From: an uncultured Clostridia bacterium
GTDB lineage: Bacteria; Bacillota_A; Clostridia; TANB77; CAG-508
Length of the DNA: 44,922 nt
Direction of reading: 5' to 3'
NCBI GenBank assembly: GCA_947629855.1
Contig: CANRFI010000005.1
Coordinates: forward strand, 1-44,922
Every line of letters starts with the position of its first letter. The stretch's first letter is position 1. The position numbers were made by a program, and so were the translations under genes. The notes under the pieces were generated by a model. It was not told the DNA's origin. It saw only the letters and a program-made list of their open reading frames with translations, and did no database searches. Below, piece after piece: positions 25,256 to 34,844 of this stretch.

Positions 25256-26428
25256 GTGAAAAAAGAAAGAGGAATAACACTAATAGCATTGGTAATAACA
25301 ATTATTGTATTGTTAATTTTAGCAGCAGTATCAATAGCCACACTAACAGGAGAAAATGGAATAATAGGAAAAGCAAATGAAGCAAAAGCACAAACAGAAG
25401 TAGGGAATTTAAAAGAAATGGTACAAACTGATATCTTAGAATATCAAGCACAAAGTAAAAGTGGTGATATAACACCAGAACAATTAAGAGATGTATTAGA
25501 CAAATATTTTAAGGACGTACCAGCAAAAGCAGAAGACTTACAAAAAAATATGGAAGATTCAGAGTATAAGTTAGAAGCAAGAGACGAATATGGAAAAGAT
25601 ATAGAATTAAAAGTATCAGACCTATATGGAGGAGATTTAACAACAGGAACAGTAGAAAGCCCAGATGCAAAAGAAGATACAAGTTATGTAGGATATTATA
25701 CAGATTTTGAAGATGAAAAAGGAAATAAAACACCAGACGGAATACCAGATGGAATAATATATGCAGATTTAGCAGTAAAAAAATCAGGGCAAGTACCTGG
25801 AGATTCAGATGGAGTTTATGAATATGGATATGATACAGAGGAAGAAAAAGCAAAGTTAAAAAAATATAAAATAAGCGAAGAAAAAGTAACAGGATTTGGA
25901 AAATGGGAAGAAAAAATGATAACACCAGCAAACGAAGCAACTGGAGAAGACAGATTTTATGTAATGGCACTAAAAGATTTAGATGAAAGTAGACATTATT
26001 GGTATTACAATGCATATGGTAATTTAGATAACCCATTAGATAACCTAGTAGGAGGACCAAGGAATGATTTTGGAAAAGGAAAAACAAATACAACAGATAT
26101 GATAGAAAAATACGAAAGTGGAGCGTATGGAGAGCCAAAGACAGATGGAAGTTATACAGATTTATGGGGATTAGATTCATTAAAAGAGAAAGTATCAAAA
26201 GGATGGTTTGTGCCATCAAAATCAGAATGGGCAGCATTTATGACAATGTATTGTGAAGGTGGAAAAGTTGGAGAAGGTTTATACCAGAAAGATGCGCTAA
26301 TCGACTGGTACTGGTCGTCTTCGCAGGGCGATGATGGCTACGCGTGGTACGCTTACTTCGGTGGCGTACGCATCGACCTCTACAATGTCAATAACTACCG
26401 CTATGTTCGTCTGAGTGCGACTTTCTAA
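25256..26428 (+). CDS. Prepilin-like protein with a DGR-type variable C-terminus
   Basis: 390 aa from GTG at 25256 (GTGAGG 9 bases upstream; a GTG at 25241 is less likely). It starts with the class III leader KKERG|ITLIALVITIIV and a hydrophobic helix, the pilin layout but without Glu at +5. A long hydrophilic body follows (about residues 40-320), then GWFVPSKSEWAAF and a C-terminus from about 350 reading DWYWSSSQGDDG...WYAYFGG...YRYVRLSATF. This W-Y-W-S-S-S to R-L-S-A-T-F ending resembles the C-type-lectin/formylglycine-like ligand fold used by diversity-generating retroelements. The final 130 bases are GC-rich (54% in 26301-26420), with Y-ending codons unlike the rest of the gene. Confidence 0.8.
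   Translation: MKKERGITLIALVITIIVLLILAAVSIATLTGENGIIGKANEAKAQTEVGNLKEMVQTDILEYQAQSKSGDITPEQLRDVLDKYFKDVPAKAEDLQKNMEDSEYKLEARDEYGKDIELKVSDLYGGDLTTGTVESPDAKEDTSYVGYYTDFEDEKGNKTPDGIPDGIIYADLAVKKSGQVPGDSDGVYEYGYDTEEEKAKLKKYKISEEKVTGFGKWEEKMITPANEATGEDRFYVMALKDLDESRHYWYYNAYGNLDNPLDNLVGGPRNDFGKGKTNTTDMIEKYESGAYGEPKTDGSYTDLWGLDSLKEKVSKGWFVPSKSEWAAFMTMYCEGGKVGEGLYQKDALIDWYWSSSQGDDGYAWYAYFGGVRIDLYNVNNYRYVRLSATF
26301..26425 (+). other. Candidate DGR variable region (VR)
   Basis: The codons here are TAC, GAC, GAT, GGC, GGT, CGC, CTC, GTC, ATC and AAT at sites where a template copy could read AAC or AAT, as expected after adenine-specific mutagenic copying. Base composition jumps to 54% GC within an AT-rich gene. 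No reverse transcriptase, Avd or second copy (template) lies in the window, so these would have to be elsewhere in the genome. Confidence 0.65.
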
Positions 26429-26447
26429 TTTCGTAAGAAATTAGAAA
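26422..26447 (+). repeat. Hairpin overlapping the stop codon after the VR
   Basis: Perfect 11-bp inverted repeat TTTCTAATTTC / GAAATTAGAAA with a GTAA loop, starting in the last sense codons. Many DGR targets carry a short stem with a 4-base loop just downstream of the VR that promotes homing; it lacks a T-run and is not a terminator. Confidence 0.65.
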
Positions 26448-26507
26448 TAAAATAAGCGTTATGCTAGTGTCAAAAGAATTTATTTCAATTCAAGAAGACT
26501 TAAATAA

Positions 26508-26541
26508 AAAAATACCTTTCATAAAAATGAGGGGTATTTTT
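26508..26541 (+). terminator. Intrinsic terminator
   Basis: AAAAATACC / GGTATTTTT stem with T-run, about 80 bases after the DGR-type gene. Confidence 0.75.
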
Positions 26542-26628
26542 TAACCTAAAAAATTATAAGATTTTATAATATACCATATTTCACAATATAAAACTATAAT
26601 AATATAAGGTATATATGTAACTTAAATT

Positions 26629-26679
26629 TTCGTAAAATATAAATAGCTTTTTATAAATTAAAATAGGCATTTCGTAAAA
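26629..26679 (+). promoter_or_regulatory. Direct repeat upstream of agrB, candidate AgrA-binding sites
   Basis: TTCGTAAAA occurs at 26629-26637 and again at 26671-26679, exactly 42 bases apart (about four helical turns), in front of a poor promoter (TAGAAT at 26708-26713). LytTR regulators bind spaced direct repeats, so these may be AgrA sites. Apart from this, the DGR hairpin and a terminator, the gap 26429-26741 is empty. Confidence 0.4.
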
Positions 26680-26741
26680 ATAATGAATAAAAAGACAATT
26701 TACTTGATAGAATTAGGCTAAATAAAAAATGAGGTGTGAAA

Positions 26742-27347
26742 ATGATAGATAAATTCTGCATCTTTCTAACCAATAAAATTAGAAAAGAAATGCCTGACAT
26801 AGATGATGAAAAAGCAGAAATAATAAATTATGGATTACAAAACATTATAGGTGAAATACCAAAAACATTTCTAGTATTAATAATAGCCTTTTTTCTTGGT
26901 ATTTTAAAAGAAACAATAATTACTTTTTTATTAATTGCTCCATACAAGTGTGTTTCTGGTGGATTTCATTTAAAAACTCATATCGGATGTATTATTGGAA
27001 CTACAATATTTTATTGTGGCTTGCCAATGATAGCTCAAAACATAATATTAGAAAAAACAATAAAGTATATTATAATATCAATACTTTGGATTTTTGGTAT
27101 AATTATGATCAAATTATATGCACCTGCAGATACAGAAAACGTACCAATTGTATCGCTAAAAGAGAGAAAGAAAAAGAAAACACTTTCTTTTATAATTTTT
27201 TCAGTTGGTCTTATCATAGCAGTAATAGTTAATAATAATATTATTTATAATATAATTATTATTGGATATTTTTTGCAAACATTTATGATAACAAGATTAG
27301 CTTATATATTGACAAACAATAAATATGGATATGAATTATATTGTTAA
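26742..27347 (+). CDS. agrB: AgrB-type peptide-processing membrane endopeptidase
   Basis: Trims and cyclises the AgrD precursor to a signalling peptide. 201 aa from the ATG at 26742 (GAGGTG upstream; an in-frame GTG at 26736 overlaps it). His76 and Cys83 in GGFHLKTHIGC have the 7-residue spacing of the AgrB catalytic pair. About five to six hydrophobic helices follow, with a basic loop (KERKKKK) near residue 142. It lies 63 bases before agrD, with a hairpin in between. Confidence 0.93.
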   Translation: MIDKFCIFLTNKIRKEMPDIDDEKAEIINYGLQNIIGEIPKTFLVLIIAFFLGILKETIITFLLIAPYKCVSGGFHLKTHIGCIIGTTIFYCGLPMIAQNIILEKTIKYIIISILWIFGIIMIKLYAPADTENVPIVSLKERKKKKTLSFIIFSVGLIIAVIVNNNIIYNIIIIGYFLQTFMITRLAYILTNNKYGYELYC

Positions 27348-27350
27348 TAC

Positions 27351-27375
27351 CAAAACATATACCGGTAATGTTTTG
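27351..27375 (+). promoter_or_regulatory. Intercistronic hairpin between agrB and agrD
   Basis: CAAAACAT / ATGTTTTG stem around ATACCGGTA, itself nearly palindromic. Without a T-run it is more likely an RNA stability or attenuation element than a terminator. Confidence 0.45.
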
Positions 27376-27410
27376 TATTATAAAATATACTAAAGAAAGG
27401 GGAGTTTAAG

Positions 27411-27530
27411 ATGTTAAAATTCCTAGCAAAAGTAGCAGAAAAATATGCAATGTCAACTAATACTGCTTGTAGAGGATGGTGGATATTCCATCAACCAAAA
27501 ATGCCAGCAAGCTTAATTAAAAAAGATTAA
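27411..27530 (+). CDS. agrD: AgrD-type cyclic autoinducer precursor
   Basis: 39 aa, too short for routine gene calling. An amphipathic N-terminal helix (MLKFLAKVAEKYA) leads to TNTACRGWWIF, with Cys20 as the likely thiolactone cysteine and Phe26 as the likely C-terminal ring residue, then the HQPKMP-type recognition tail of clostridial AgrD proteins. AAAGGGGAG lies 7 bases upstream of the ATG. Position directly after agrB makes the call secure. The exact peptide ends are inferred. Confidence 0.92.
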   Translation: MLKFLAKVAEKYAMSTNTACRGWWIFHQPKMPASLIKKD

Positions 27531-27607
27531 TTTTATTGGTAAATGTAGGACGAAATATTACTTTTACCGATAAGTAGCTTAAAAGTTATACTTTAATACA
27601 ATCCAGA

Positions 27608-27644
27608 AGTAAAAAACAGCTTTATCAATAAGCTGTTTTTTACT
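27608..27644. terminator. Bidirectional intrinsic terminator
   Basis: 15-bp perfect stem AGTAAAAAACAGCTT / AAGCTGTTTTTTACT, 7-base loop, between agrD and the converging agrC. Confidence 0.85.
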
Positions 27645-27654
27645 AATATATAAA

Positions 27655-28964
27655 TTAATAAATTTCCAATTGCTGTGAGAAAAACTCAGTATTTTTTGAT
27701 GTGAAAAGATTTACATTATTATTACTTTTAAGTATTTTTCTAATTTCCCATAATCCAAGTCCAGTATGATTTTCTTTTTCAGTAACACCTTTTTCAAATA
27801 TTTTTTCTGTATCAATATCTTTATTTTTATAAGTATTTTCAATAATTACTAATTGTCTATTATTATTGTTATCATTTCTAAAAATAATATTAATAATTTT
27901 TTCTTCACTTTCGGAACTTGCTTCAATAGCATTATCTAAAAGAATTCCTAATATTCTTGTGAATTCATAAATTTTCATTTTTAAACAATTTAAATCTAAT
28001 AAAAATGTCGTATTAACTTTAATATTCTTTTCAATAGCTTCATTATATTTACTTGTAAGTAGATTATATACACCGGGATTGTTAATAATTTCAGGATTTA
28101 ATAAATATAAATTATTTACTTTTTGGCAATCTGATTCTAATTCAATATAATAATTTTTTAATCCATCTATATCATTTGTTCTTACATATCCACCAATAGT
28201 TGTAACAATATTATCAAAATCGTGCTTAAATCCTCTTACATTGTCATATAAAATATGTAATGTTTTGTTATATTCTTCTGCACTTTCTAATTTTTTATTT
28301 GTGAATGTTAATTTCATTATACTAGCTAAACTATAAAACTTATAAAAGTAATAAAAATTGGCAATGTATCAACATAATAAAATAGCACATATGTTTGAAC
28401 GATTAATGTAATAATACCAAATATAAAATTAATTAATATAATTTTTTTGCTTTTTAAATCAATATCTTCATAAAAAGTTATAACATAATTCTTATTCTTA
28501 ATGATAATTATTATAATAAAGGTAATCATATACATTATAATTGAATAAAAAATGTTATAAATAGGTATAGAAGCAAGCTCATTAGATGATATATTAAATA
28601 TTGTTAAATATGGGTTTAATATTAAACTACCAACTATTCCTAAAATACAAGTAGAAGAGAAAATAGATACAAATGCTTTAAATATTGTAGTTTTAAATAT
28701 TATAATAATAAGTATAAAAAATAATATATAATTTACAAATACATTAAAAGGACTAGGTATCAAAAATGTGGTTGCAGTAGTAACTAGAGAAGATAATAAT
28801 ATATATAATATTTTACTTTTTACATCATTAGGAATATTTAATAAATTTAAAAATATGGACATAGCTAAATAATTTTCTAGTAAACTAAATGGTAATGTGA
28901 ATATTATGGTGTAAAATTCATTTGATGTATTCAACAATGCCCAAAAATCATTCAAAAATTCCAT
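27655..28964 (-). pseudogene. agrC: AgrC-like sensor histidine kinase, frame-disrupted (not at CGG)
   Basis: Two abutting reading frames make one AgrC. The first (28964-28326, 212 aa) has six to seven membrane helices; the second (to 27655, 220 aa) has FKHDFDN with the phospho-His, LDNAIEAS (N-box) and GLGLWEIRKI (G-box). The first stops at TAG (28328-28326). A -1 move, or one missing T in GTTTAG, joins VTFISFIV-like helix sequence to LASIMKLTF without loss, giving about 431 aa, the usual AgrC length. There is no CGG here, so it is not the recoding type found elsewhere. It may be a true loss-of-function, a phase-variable state, a -1 shift or an assembly error. It overlaps agrA by 17 bases. 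Confidence 0.85.
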
Positions 28965-29661
28965 GATTTTTTAAAACCTCCATAAACTCCTTTTTATATT
29001 TTGGACCAATTTCACAAGTATTATTATCCTTAAAAGTTATTGTACTAGAAACTGGCTCGACTTTTTTAATTTGATTTAGGTTGGCAATATAAGATTTATG
29101 ACATCTTACATATGTATCTGGTAATTTTTCTTGAAACTTATTAAAAGAACTATAAGTATCGTAATCATAATTAGAAGTATGAAAAACTAGTTTCATACCA
29201 TCTCTTTTTATATATTCAATTTCATCTTCGTCAATAAGTGTGTTTTTATTATCAATTTTAATATATGTTTTACTTAATTCGTTAGCATCTTCAAATAATC
29301 GATTTATTGTAATCTCTAATCTATCAGAAGTAATTGGCTTTGGCAAATAATCAAAAGTTTTATATTTATATGCCATCATGGCATATTCTAAATGACCAGT
29401 TGTAAAAATTATATAAGCATTTTTCTTTCTTTTTCTTATTTCCTCAGCTAAATCAAGACCACTTTTGTTAGATTTTAAATTGATGTCTAACATTAAAACA
29501 TCTACATCATTTGAATCAATGTAGTTTAAAATATCATCTGGATTATCAGATTTAAAGACAACTTTTCCATCATAGTTGTTTTTCGAAAATATTGTTTCCA
29601 AGATTTTTTCTAATTTATTAGTAATACTTAAATTATCATCACAAAGTACAAAATTTAGCAT
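28948..29661 (-). CDS. agrA: AgrA-like LytTR response regulator
   Basis: 237 aa. The N-terminal receiver (1-125) has the acidic pair CDDN, phospho-acceptor LMLDINL (Asp near 58) and the lysine of LPKPI. The C-terminal LytTR DNA-binding domain (about 135-237) shows YIKRDGMKLVFHT and VRCHKSYIANLNQIK. It should be activated by AgrC and bind spaced repeats such as those upstream of agrB. The order agrA-agrC on the minus strand, convergent with agrBD, is a complete quorum-sensing cassette. Confidence 0.95.
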   Translation of the reverse strand: MLNFVLCDDNLSITNKLEKILETIFSKNNYDGKVVFKSDNPDDILNYIDSNDVDVLMLDINLKSNKSGLDLAEEIRKRKKNAYIIFTTGHLEYAMMAYKYKTFDYLPKPITSDRLEITINRLFEDANELSKTYIKIDNKNTLIDEDEIEYIKRDGMKLVFHTSNYDYDTYSSFNKFQEKLPDTYVRCHKSYIANLNQIKKVEPVSSTITFKDNNTCEIGPKYKKEFMEVLKNHGIFE

Positions 29662-29684
29662 ATAGGTCTCCTTTAAAAAAACAT

Positions 29685-29714
29685 ATTATAATAAAACCTG
29701 ACAAAATATGTCAA
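29685..29714 (-). promoter_or_regulatory. Promoter of agrA-agrC
   Basis: TTGACA at 29714-29709 and TATAAT at 29690-29685 with an 18-base spacer. The remaining gap up to purM (to 29968) shows only A-rich sequence and the purM promoter; no purine riboswitch was seen. Confidence 0.75.
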
Positions 29715-29911
29715 ATTACCTTAATTTTCCAATTGCACTAACACTATAATCTAAAAATTAAAACTTGTCAATAGGAATTTACAAAATTATCCAATTTTAT
29801 AAAACAATTCATATTACTAGGGTTTAGAAATAAAAACACAAGTAGTACATAGAAAATATTAATTTAAATCTAGCAAAAAAAAAATAAAACTAAAAAAAGA
29901 AATAAAAAATG

Positions 29912-29940
29912 TTGAACAAAAGAGAAAGATATTATATAAT
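29912..29940 (+). promoter_or_regulatory. Promoter of the purM-purL-purB-purD unit
   Basis: TTGAAC at 29912-29917, 17-base spacer, perfect TATAAT at 29935-29940. Confidence 0.8.
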
Positions 29941-29968
29941 GAGTGTATGAAAAATAAGGAGGAGAAAA

Positions 29969-31012
29969 ATGGGAGCAAGTTTTAGTGAAAGCTACAAAAA
30001 AGCAGGAGTTGATGTAACTGCAGGATATAAAGCAGTAGAGCTAATGAAAGAAGCCGTAAGAGATACTTACGACAATAATGTTGTATCAGATTTAGGAGGA
30101 TTTGGTGGATTGTATTCACTAATAGCAGATACAAAAGAAATAAAAGAACCAATTTTAGTTTCCGGTACAGATGGAGTAGGTACCAAATTGAAATTGGCTT
30201 TTTTAATGAATAAACATGATACTATTGGACAAGATTGTGTAGCAATGTGTGTAAATGATATTATATGTTGCGGAGCAAAACCATTATTCTTTTTAGATTA
30301 TATGGCACTTGGAAAAAATATTCCAGAAGTAGTTGCAACAATTGTAAAAGGAGTTGCACAGGGATGTAAAATGGCAGGATGTAGTTTAGTTGGAGGAGAA
30401 ACAGCAGAGATGCCAGGCTTTTATAAAGAAGGAGAATACGATTTAGCAGGATTTTCTGTTGGAATTGTGGATAAAAACAAAGTTATAAATAGTGAGTCTA
30501 TACAATTAGGAGATGTTGTAATTGGAATTAGTTCATCTGGAGTTCATTCTAATGGTTTCTCACTTGTCAGAAAAGTATTCAATATAAATGAAGAAACAAT
30601 TAATAAATATGAAGAAAGTTTAAAAATGACATTAGGAGAAAGCTTATTAACACCTACAAAAATCTATGTGAAACCAGTATTAGAATTAATAAAAAATGTA
30701 ACAGTAAAAGGAATATCTCATATTACAGGTGGAGGATTTTATGAAAATATGCCAAGAATGCTAAAAGATGGTGTTTCACTAAAAATCAAAAAAGATTCAT
30801 ATCCAATTTTACCAATCTTTAAATTAATACAGAAAGTAGGCAATATTCCAGAAAGAGATATGTATAATACATTTAATATGGGAATTGGAATGGCAATCAT
30901 TGTAAAAAAAGAAGAAGTATATAAAGCAATTGAAATTTTAGACCAATACGGAGAAGAAGCTTACAAAATAGGTGAAGTAATTGAAGGAAATAAAGAAATA
31001 ATAATTGAATAA
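29969..31012 (+). CDS. purM: Phosphoribosylformylglycinamidine cyclo-ligase (AIR synthetase)
   Basis: Closes the imidazole ring (FGAM + ATP to AIR), step 5 of purine synthesis. 347 aa with the N-terminal [28 protein letters not shown] near residues 64-75, [10 protein letters not shown] and [12 protein letters not shown] near 139-150, all typical of PurM. It is first in the forward pur run, 24 bases before purL, with GGAGGAG as Shine-Dalgarno. Three CGG triplets are present, all out of frame. Confidence 0.97.
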   Translation: MGASFSESYKKAGVDVTAGYKAVELMKEAVRDTYDNNVVSDLGGFGGLYSLIADTKEIKEPILVSGTDGVGTKLKLAFLMNKHDTIGQDCVAMCVNDIICCGAKPLFFLDYMALGKNIPEVVATIVKGVAQGCKMAGCSLVGGETAEMPGFYKEGEYDLAGFSVGIVDKNKVINSESIQLGDVVIGISSSGVHSNGFSLVRKVFNINEETINKYEESLKMTLGESLLTPTKIYVKPVLELIKNVTVKGISHITGGGFYENMPRMLKDGVSLKIKKDSYPILPIFKLIQKVGNIPERDMYNTFNMGIGMAIIVKKEEVYKAIEILDQYGEEAYKIGEVIEGNKEIIIE

Positions 31013-31036
31013 TAAAATTAATTTGGAGGAAAGAAA

Positions 31037-34000
31037 ATGGTAAAAAGAATTTATGTAAAAAAGAAAGATGGATTTAATGTAGAAGCAAAAGAATTACTAT
31101 CTGATATGAAAGAAAATTTAAGAATATCATCTTTAGAAGATGTTATAATTTTAAACCGTTATGATGTAGAAAATATTACAGAAGAAACATTTGAAGAAGC
31201 AAAAACTACTGTTTTTTCAGAACCACAAGTAGATAAATATTATGTAGAAGAATATCCTTTTAATAAAGAAGACAAAATATTTGGAGTTGAATTTTTACCA
31301 GGTCAATTCGATCAAAGAGCACAAGCACTAGAAGAATGCTTACAAATTTTAGCAGGTGGAAATAGACCAAGTGCAAAATCTGCCAAAATATATATACTAA
31401 AAGGAAATATTAGTGAGCAAGAAATAGAAAAAATTAAAAATTATATGATTAATAAAGTAGATTCTAGAGAATGTTCTTTAGATAAACCAGAAACATTAGA
31501 ACAAAAATTGGATATTCCAGAAGATGTAGCAGTAATAGATGGTTTTATAAAAATGACAAAGCAAGATTCTGAACAATTTTACCAAAAATATGGATTTGCT
31601 ATGGATTTTGCCGATTTACAATTTTGTCAAAACTATTTTAGAGATGTTGAAAAAAGAGATCCAACAATTACAGAAATGAAAATGATTGATACATATTGGT
31701 CAGACCATTGTAGACATACAACTTTCCTAACAAAGCTAGAAGTTTTAGATATTAAATGGGATTTATTAAAAAGAGTATATGAAGATTATTTAAAAGCAAG
31801 AGATATTGTTTATGAAAATAGAAAAGCAAAAGATATTTGTTTAATGGATATTGCAACAATTGCAGCAAAAGAACTAAAAAAAGAAGGATATCTTAAAGAT
31901 TTAGATGAGTCAGAAGAAATTAATGCTTGTAGCATAAAAGCAGAAATTTTAGTTGATGGAAAACCAGAAGAATATTTAATAATGTTTAAAAATGAGACTC
32001 ATAACCATCCAACTGAAATTGAACCATTTGGTGGAGCAGCAACTTGTTTAGGTGGAGCTATTCGTGATCCTTTATCTGGTAGGGTATTCGTATACCAAGC
32101 TATGAGAGTAACAGGTTGTGGCGATCCAAGAAAATCAGTAGAAGAAACACTTCCTAATAAATTACCACAGAGGAAACTAACTAATGAAGCAGCAAGAGGA
32201 TATAGCTCTTATGGAAATCAAATTGGTTTGGCAACACGGACAGGTAGCAGAAATTTATCACGAAGGTTATGTTGCAAAACGTTTAGAAATAGGAGCATTA
32301 GTAGGAGCAGCACCAAGTAAAAATGTAGTAAGAAAAACACCTATTCCAGGAGATAAAGTAATTTTACTTGGAGGAAGAACAGGTAGAGATGGTTTAGGAG
32401 GTGCAACTGGTTCTTCTAAAGCACATAACAGCCAATCTTTAACAACTTGTGGTGCAGAGGTTCAAAAAGGAAATGCACCAGAAGAAAGAAAAGTACAAAG
32501 ATTATTTAGAAACGAAGAAGTAACCAAATTAATAAAAAGATGTAATGATTTTGGAGCAGGAGGAGTTTCTGTTGCAATTGGAGAGTTAGCAGATGGATTA
32601 GTAATAAATTTGGATAAAGTACCAAAAAAATATGAGGGATTAGATGGAACAGAACTTGCTATATCAGAGTCTCAAGAAAGAATGGCAGTTGTAGTAGCAA
32701 AAGAAGATGTAGACAAGATGATTTCTTATGCAGAAAAAGAAAACCTAGAAGCAACAGTTGTAGCAGACGTAGTTGAAGAAAAAAGAGTTAAAATGTATTG
32801 GAGAGGAAATTTAATAGTTGACCTTTCAAGAGAATTTTTAAATACAAATGGTGATGTAAAAAATGCAAAAGTAGAAGTAACAAAACCAGAAGAAGAAAAA
32901 TCTTACTTTAAAAAAGAAAAAGTAGAAAACATTAAGTCAAAATGGGAAGATACAATAAGTAGTTTAAATTGCTGTTCTCAAAAAGGGCTAGTAGAACGTT
33001 TTGATAGTAGTATAGGTGCAGGAAGTGTACTAATGCCATTTGGAGGAAAATATCAATTAACACCTTCTCAAGGTATGGTTGCAAGGATTCCAACATTAAA
33101 AGGATATACTGATAGTGGAACAATTATGACTTATGGATATAATCCATATTTAGCAAGTTTAAGTCCTTTTCACGGAGCTGTATATGCTATTATAGAATCT
33201 GTTTCAAAATATGTAGCAATTGGTGGAGACTACAAAAAAGCATATTTAACGTTACAAGAATATTTTGAAAAACTAAGAGAAGAACCAACAAGATGGGGAA
33301 AACCATTTGTTGCATTACTTGGTGCATATTATGCACAAAAACAATTAAAAATAGCAGCAATAGGAGGAAAAGACAGTATGTCTGGTTCTTATAATGAATT
33401 AGATGTACCTCCAACATTAGTATCTTTTTGTATTGGAGAAACAGATACTACAAAAGTAGTTTCAAACGAGTTTAAAAAACCTAATTCAAAAGTAATGTTT
33501 TTAGAAACAAAAATGGGACAAGATGACATACTAGATTTTGATAATTTAAAGGAAAACTATGAAATTATAAATAAATTAATAAAAGAAGAAAAAGTATTAT
33601 CAGTAAGTACTGTTACAAACGGTGGAATAGCAGATGTAATAACCAAAAGCTGTATGGGAAATAAAATAGGATTTGAAATAAAAAATAGTGATATTGATTT
33701 ATTCTATCCTTATTATGGTTCTTTTGTTATTGAATTAAAAGATAATGTAGATGTAAAAGAATTAAAACATATTCGGAAATACAATAGTAGAAGAAAAAAT
33801 TATAGTAAATAGTGAATTAACTCTAGATTTAAATGATTTAATTGAAAAATGGGAGCAACCATTGGAAAAAGTATTCCCAACAAAGACAAAACAAGAAGAA
33901 AAGAAAGCTCAGAATATATTAAGCAATAAACCTTGTACATTAACTAGAAAAATACAATACGCAAAACCAAGAGTATTTATTCCAGTATTCCCAGGAACTA

Positions 34001-34761
34001 ACTGTGAATATGATGTTGCAAAAGCATTTGAGGATGCAGGCGGAAGCACTAATATGATAGTATTTAAAAATCTAAAGCCAGAAAATATACAAGAGTCTAT
34101 TGACTTGTTTGCGAAAGAAATTGAAAGAGCACAAATTATTATGATACCAGGTGGATTTAGTAGTGGAGATGAGCCAGAAGGTTCAGGTAAATTTATAGCT
34201 TCTGTATTTAGAAATCCAAAACTAAAAGACTTAATTCATAAACATTTATATGAACAAGATGGATTAATATTAGGAATTTGTAATGGCTTCCAAGCACTTG
34301 TTAAATTAGGTCTAGTACCATATGGAGAAATTAGACAAATGGATGAAAATTCACCTACTCTAACATTTAATACTATTGGAAGACATATGTCTAGAATGGT
34401 ACAAACTAAAGTAGTATCTAAAATGTCACCATGGTTTAGTAAAGTAGAATTAGGCGAAGAATTTACTATTCCAATTTCTCATGGAGAAGGAAGATTTATT
34501 GTTAATGAAGAATTAGAAAGACAATTAATTGCTAATGGTCAAATTGCAACACAATATGTTGATTTAGACGGAAATGCAACTTATGACATTAATTATAATC
34601 CAAACGGCTCTATTGATAGTATAGAGGGAATTACGAGTCCAGATGGTAGAATTCTTGGAAAAATGGGACATTCTGAAAGAAGTTATCGTGAAATTACAAA
34701 AAATATTCCAGGAAGAAAAGATCAAAAAATATTTGAAGCTGGAATTGAATACTTTAAATAA
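31037..34761 (+). CDS. purL: Large-type FGAM synthetase PurL, PurS-PurL-PurQ fusion (two CGG +1 shifts)
   Basis: Converts FGAR, glutamine and ATP to FGAM. After two +1 corrections it is a single 1240-aa protein, the size of the fused enzyme: an N-terminal PurS-like part (about 1-150), two PurL/PurM-like synthetase halves (NHPTEIEPFGGAATCLGG near 330; PTLVSFCIGE near 800) and a C-terminal glutaminase (about 985-1240) with PGGFSSGDE, catalytic Cys in GICNGFQ and a late SHGEGRF. The breaks are CGG at 32237 (Gly401, LATGQVAEI) and 33774 (Gly913, HIGNTI). Unshifted translation would end within about 30 codons of the first and 12 of the second. Confidence 0.95.
32237..32239 (+). other. In-frame CGG +1 frameshift site 1 in purL
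   Basis: ACA-CGG-ACA becomes ACA-(C)-GGA-CAG (Gly401), linking the first synthetase half to its continuation VAEIYHEGY. Confidence 0.93.
33774..33776 (+). other. In-frame CGG +1 frameshift site 2 in purL
   Basis: ATT-CGG-AAA becomes ATT-(C)-GGA-AAT (Gly913), joining the second synthetase half to the linker before the glutaminase domain. Confidence 0.92.
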
Positions 34762-34844
34762 AATTACTTTATATAGTTTAAACTTTTATAAATTATTAAT
34801 CAATTATAAAAAATAATATATAAACGAAAGGAATGTTTTAAATA

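Noticed and set aside
25509..26237. Minus-strand leucine-rich ORF of 242 aa
   Set aside because: Antisense shadow of the DGR-type prepilin gene; composition is that of a complemented A-rich coding frame.
29741..29911. Purine riboswitch or PurR box before purM
   Set aside because: No conserved xpt-type core and no PurR-like repeat could be seen; the stretch is A-rich without structure.
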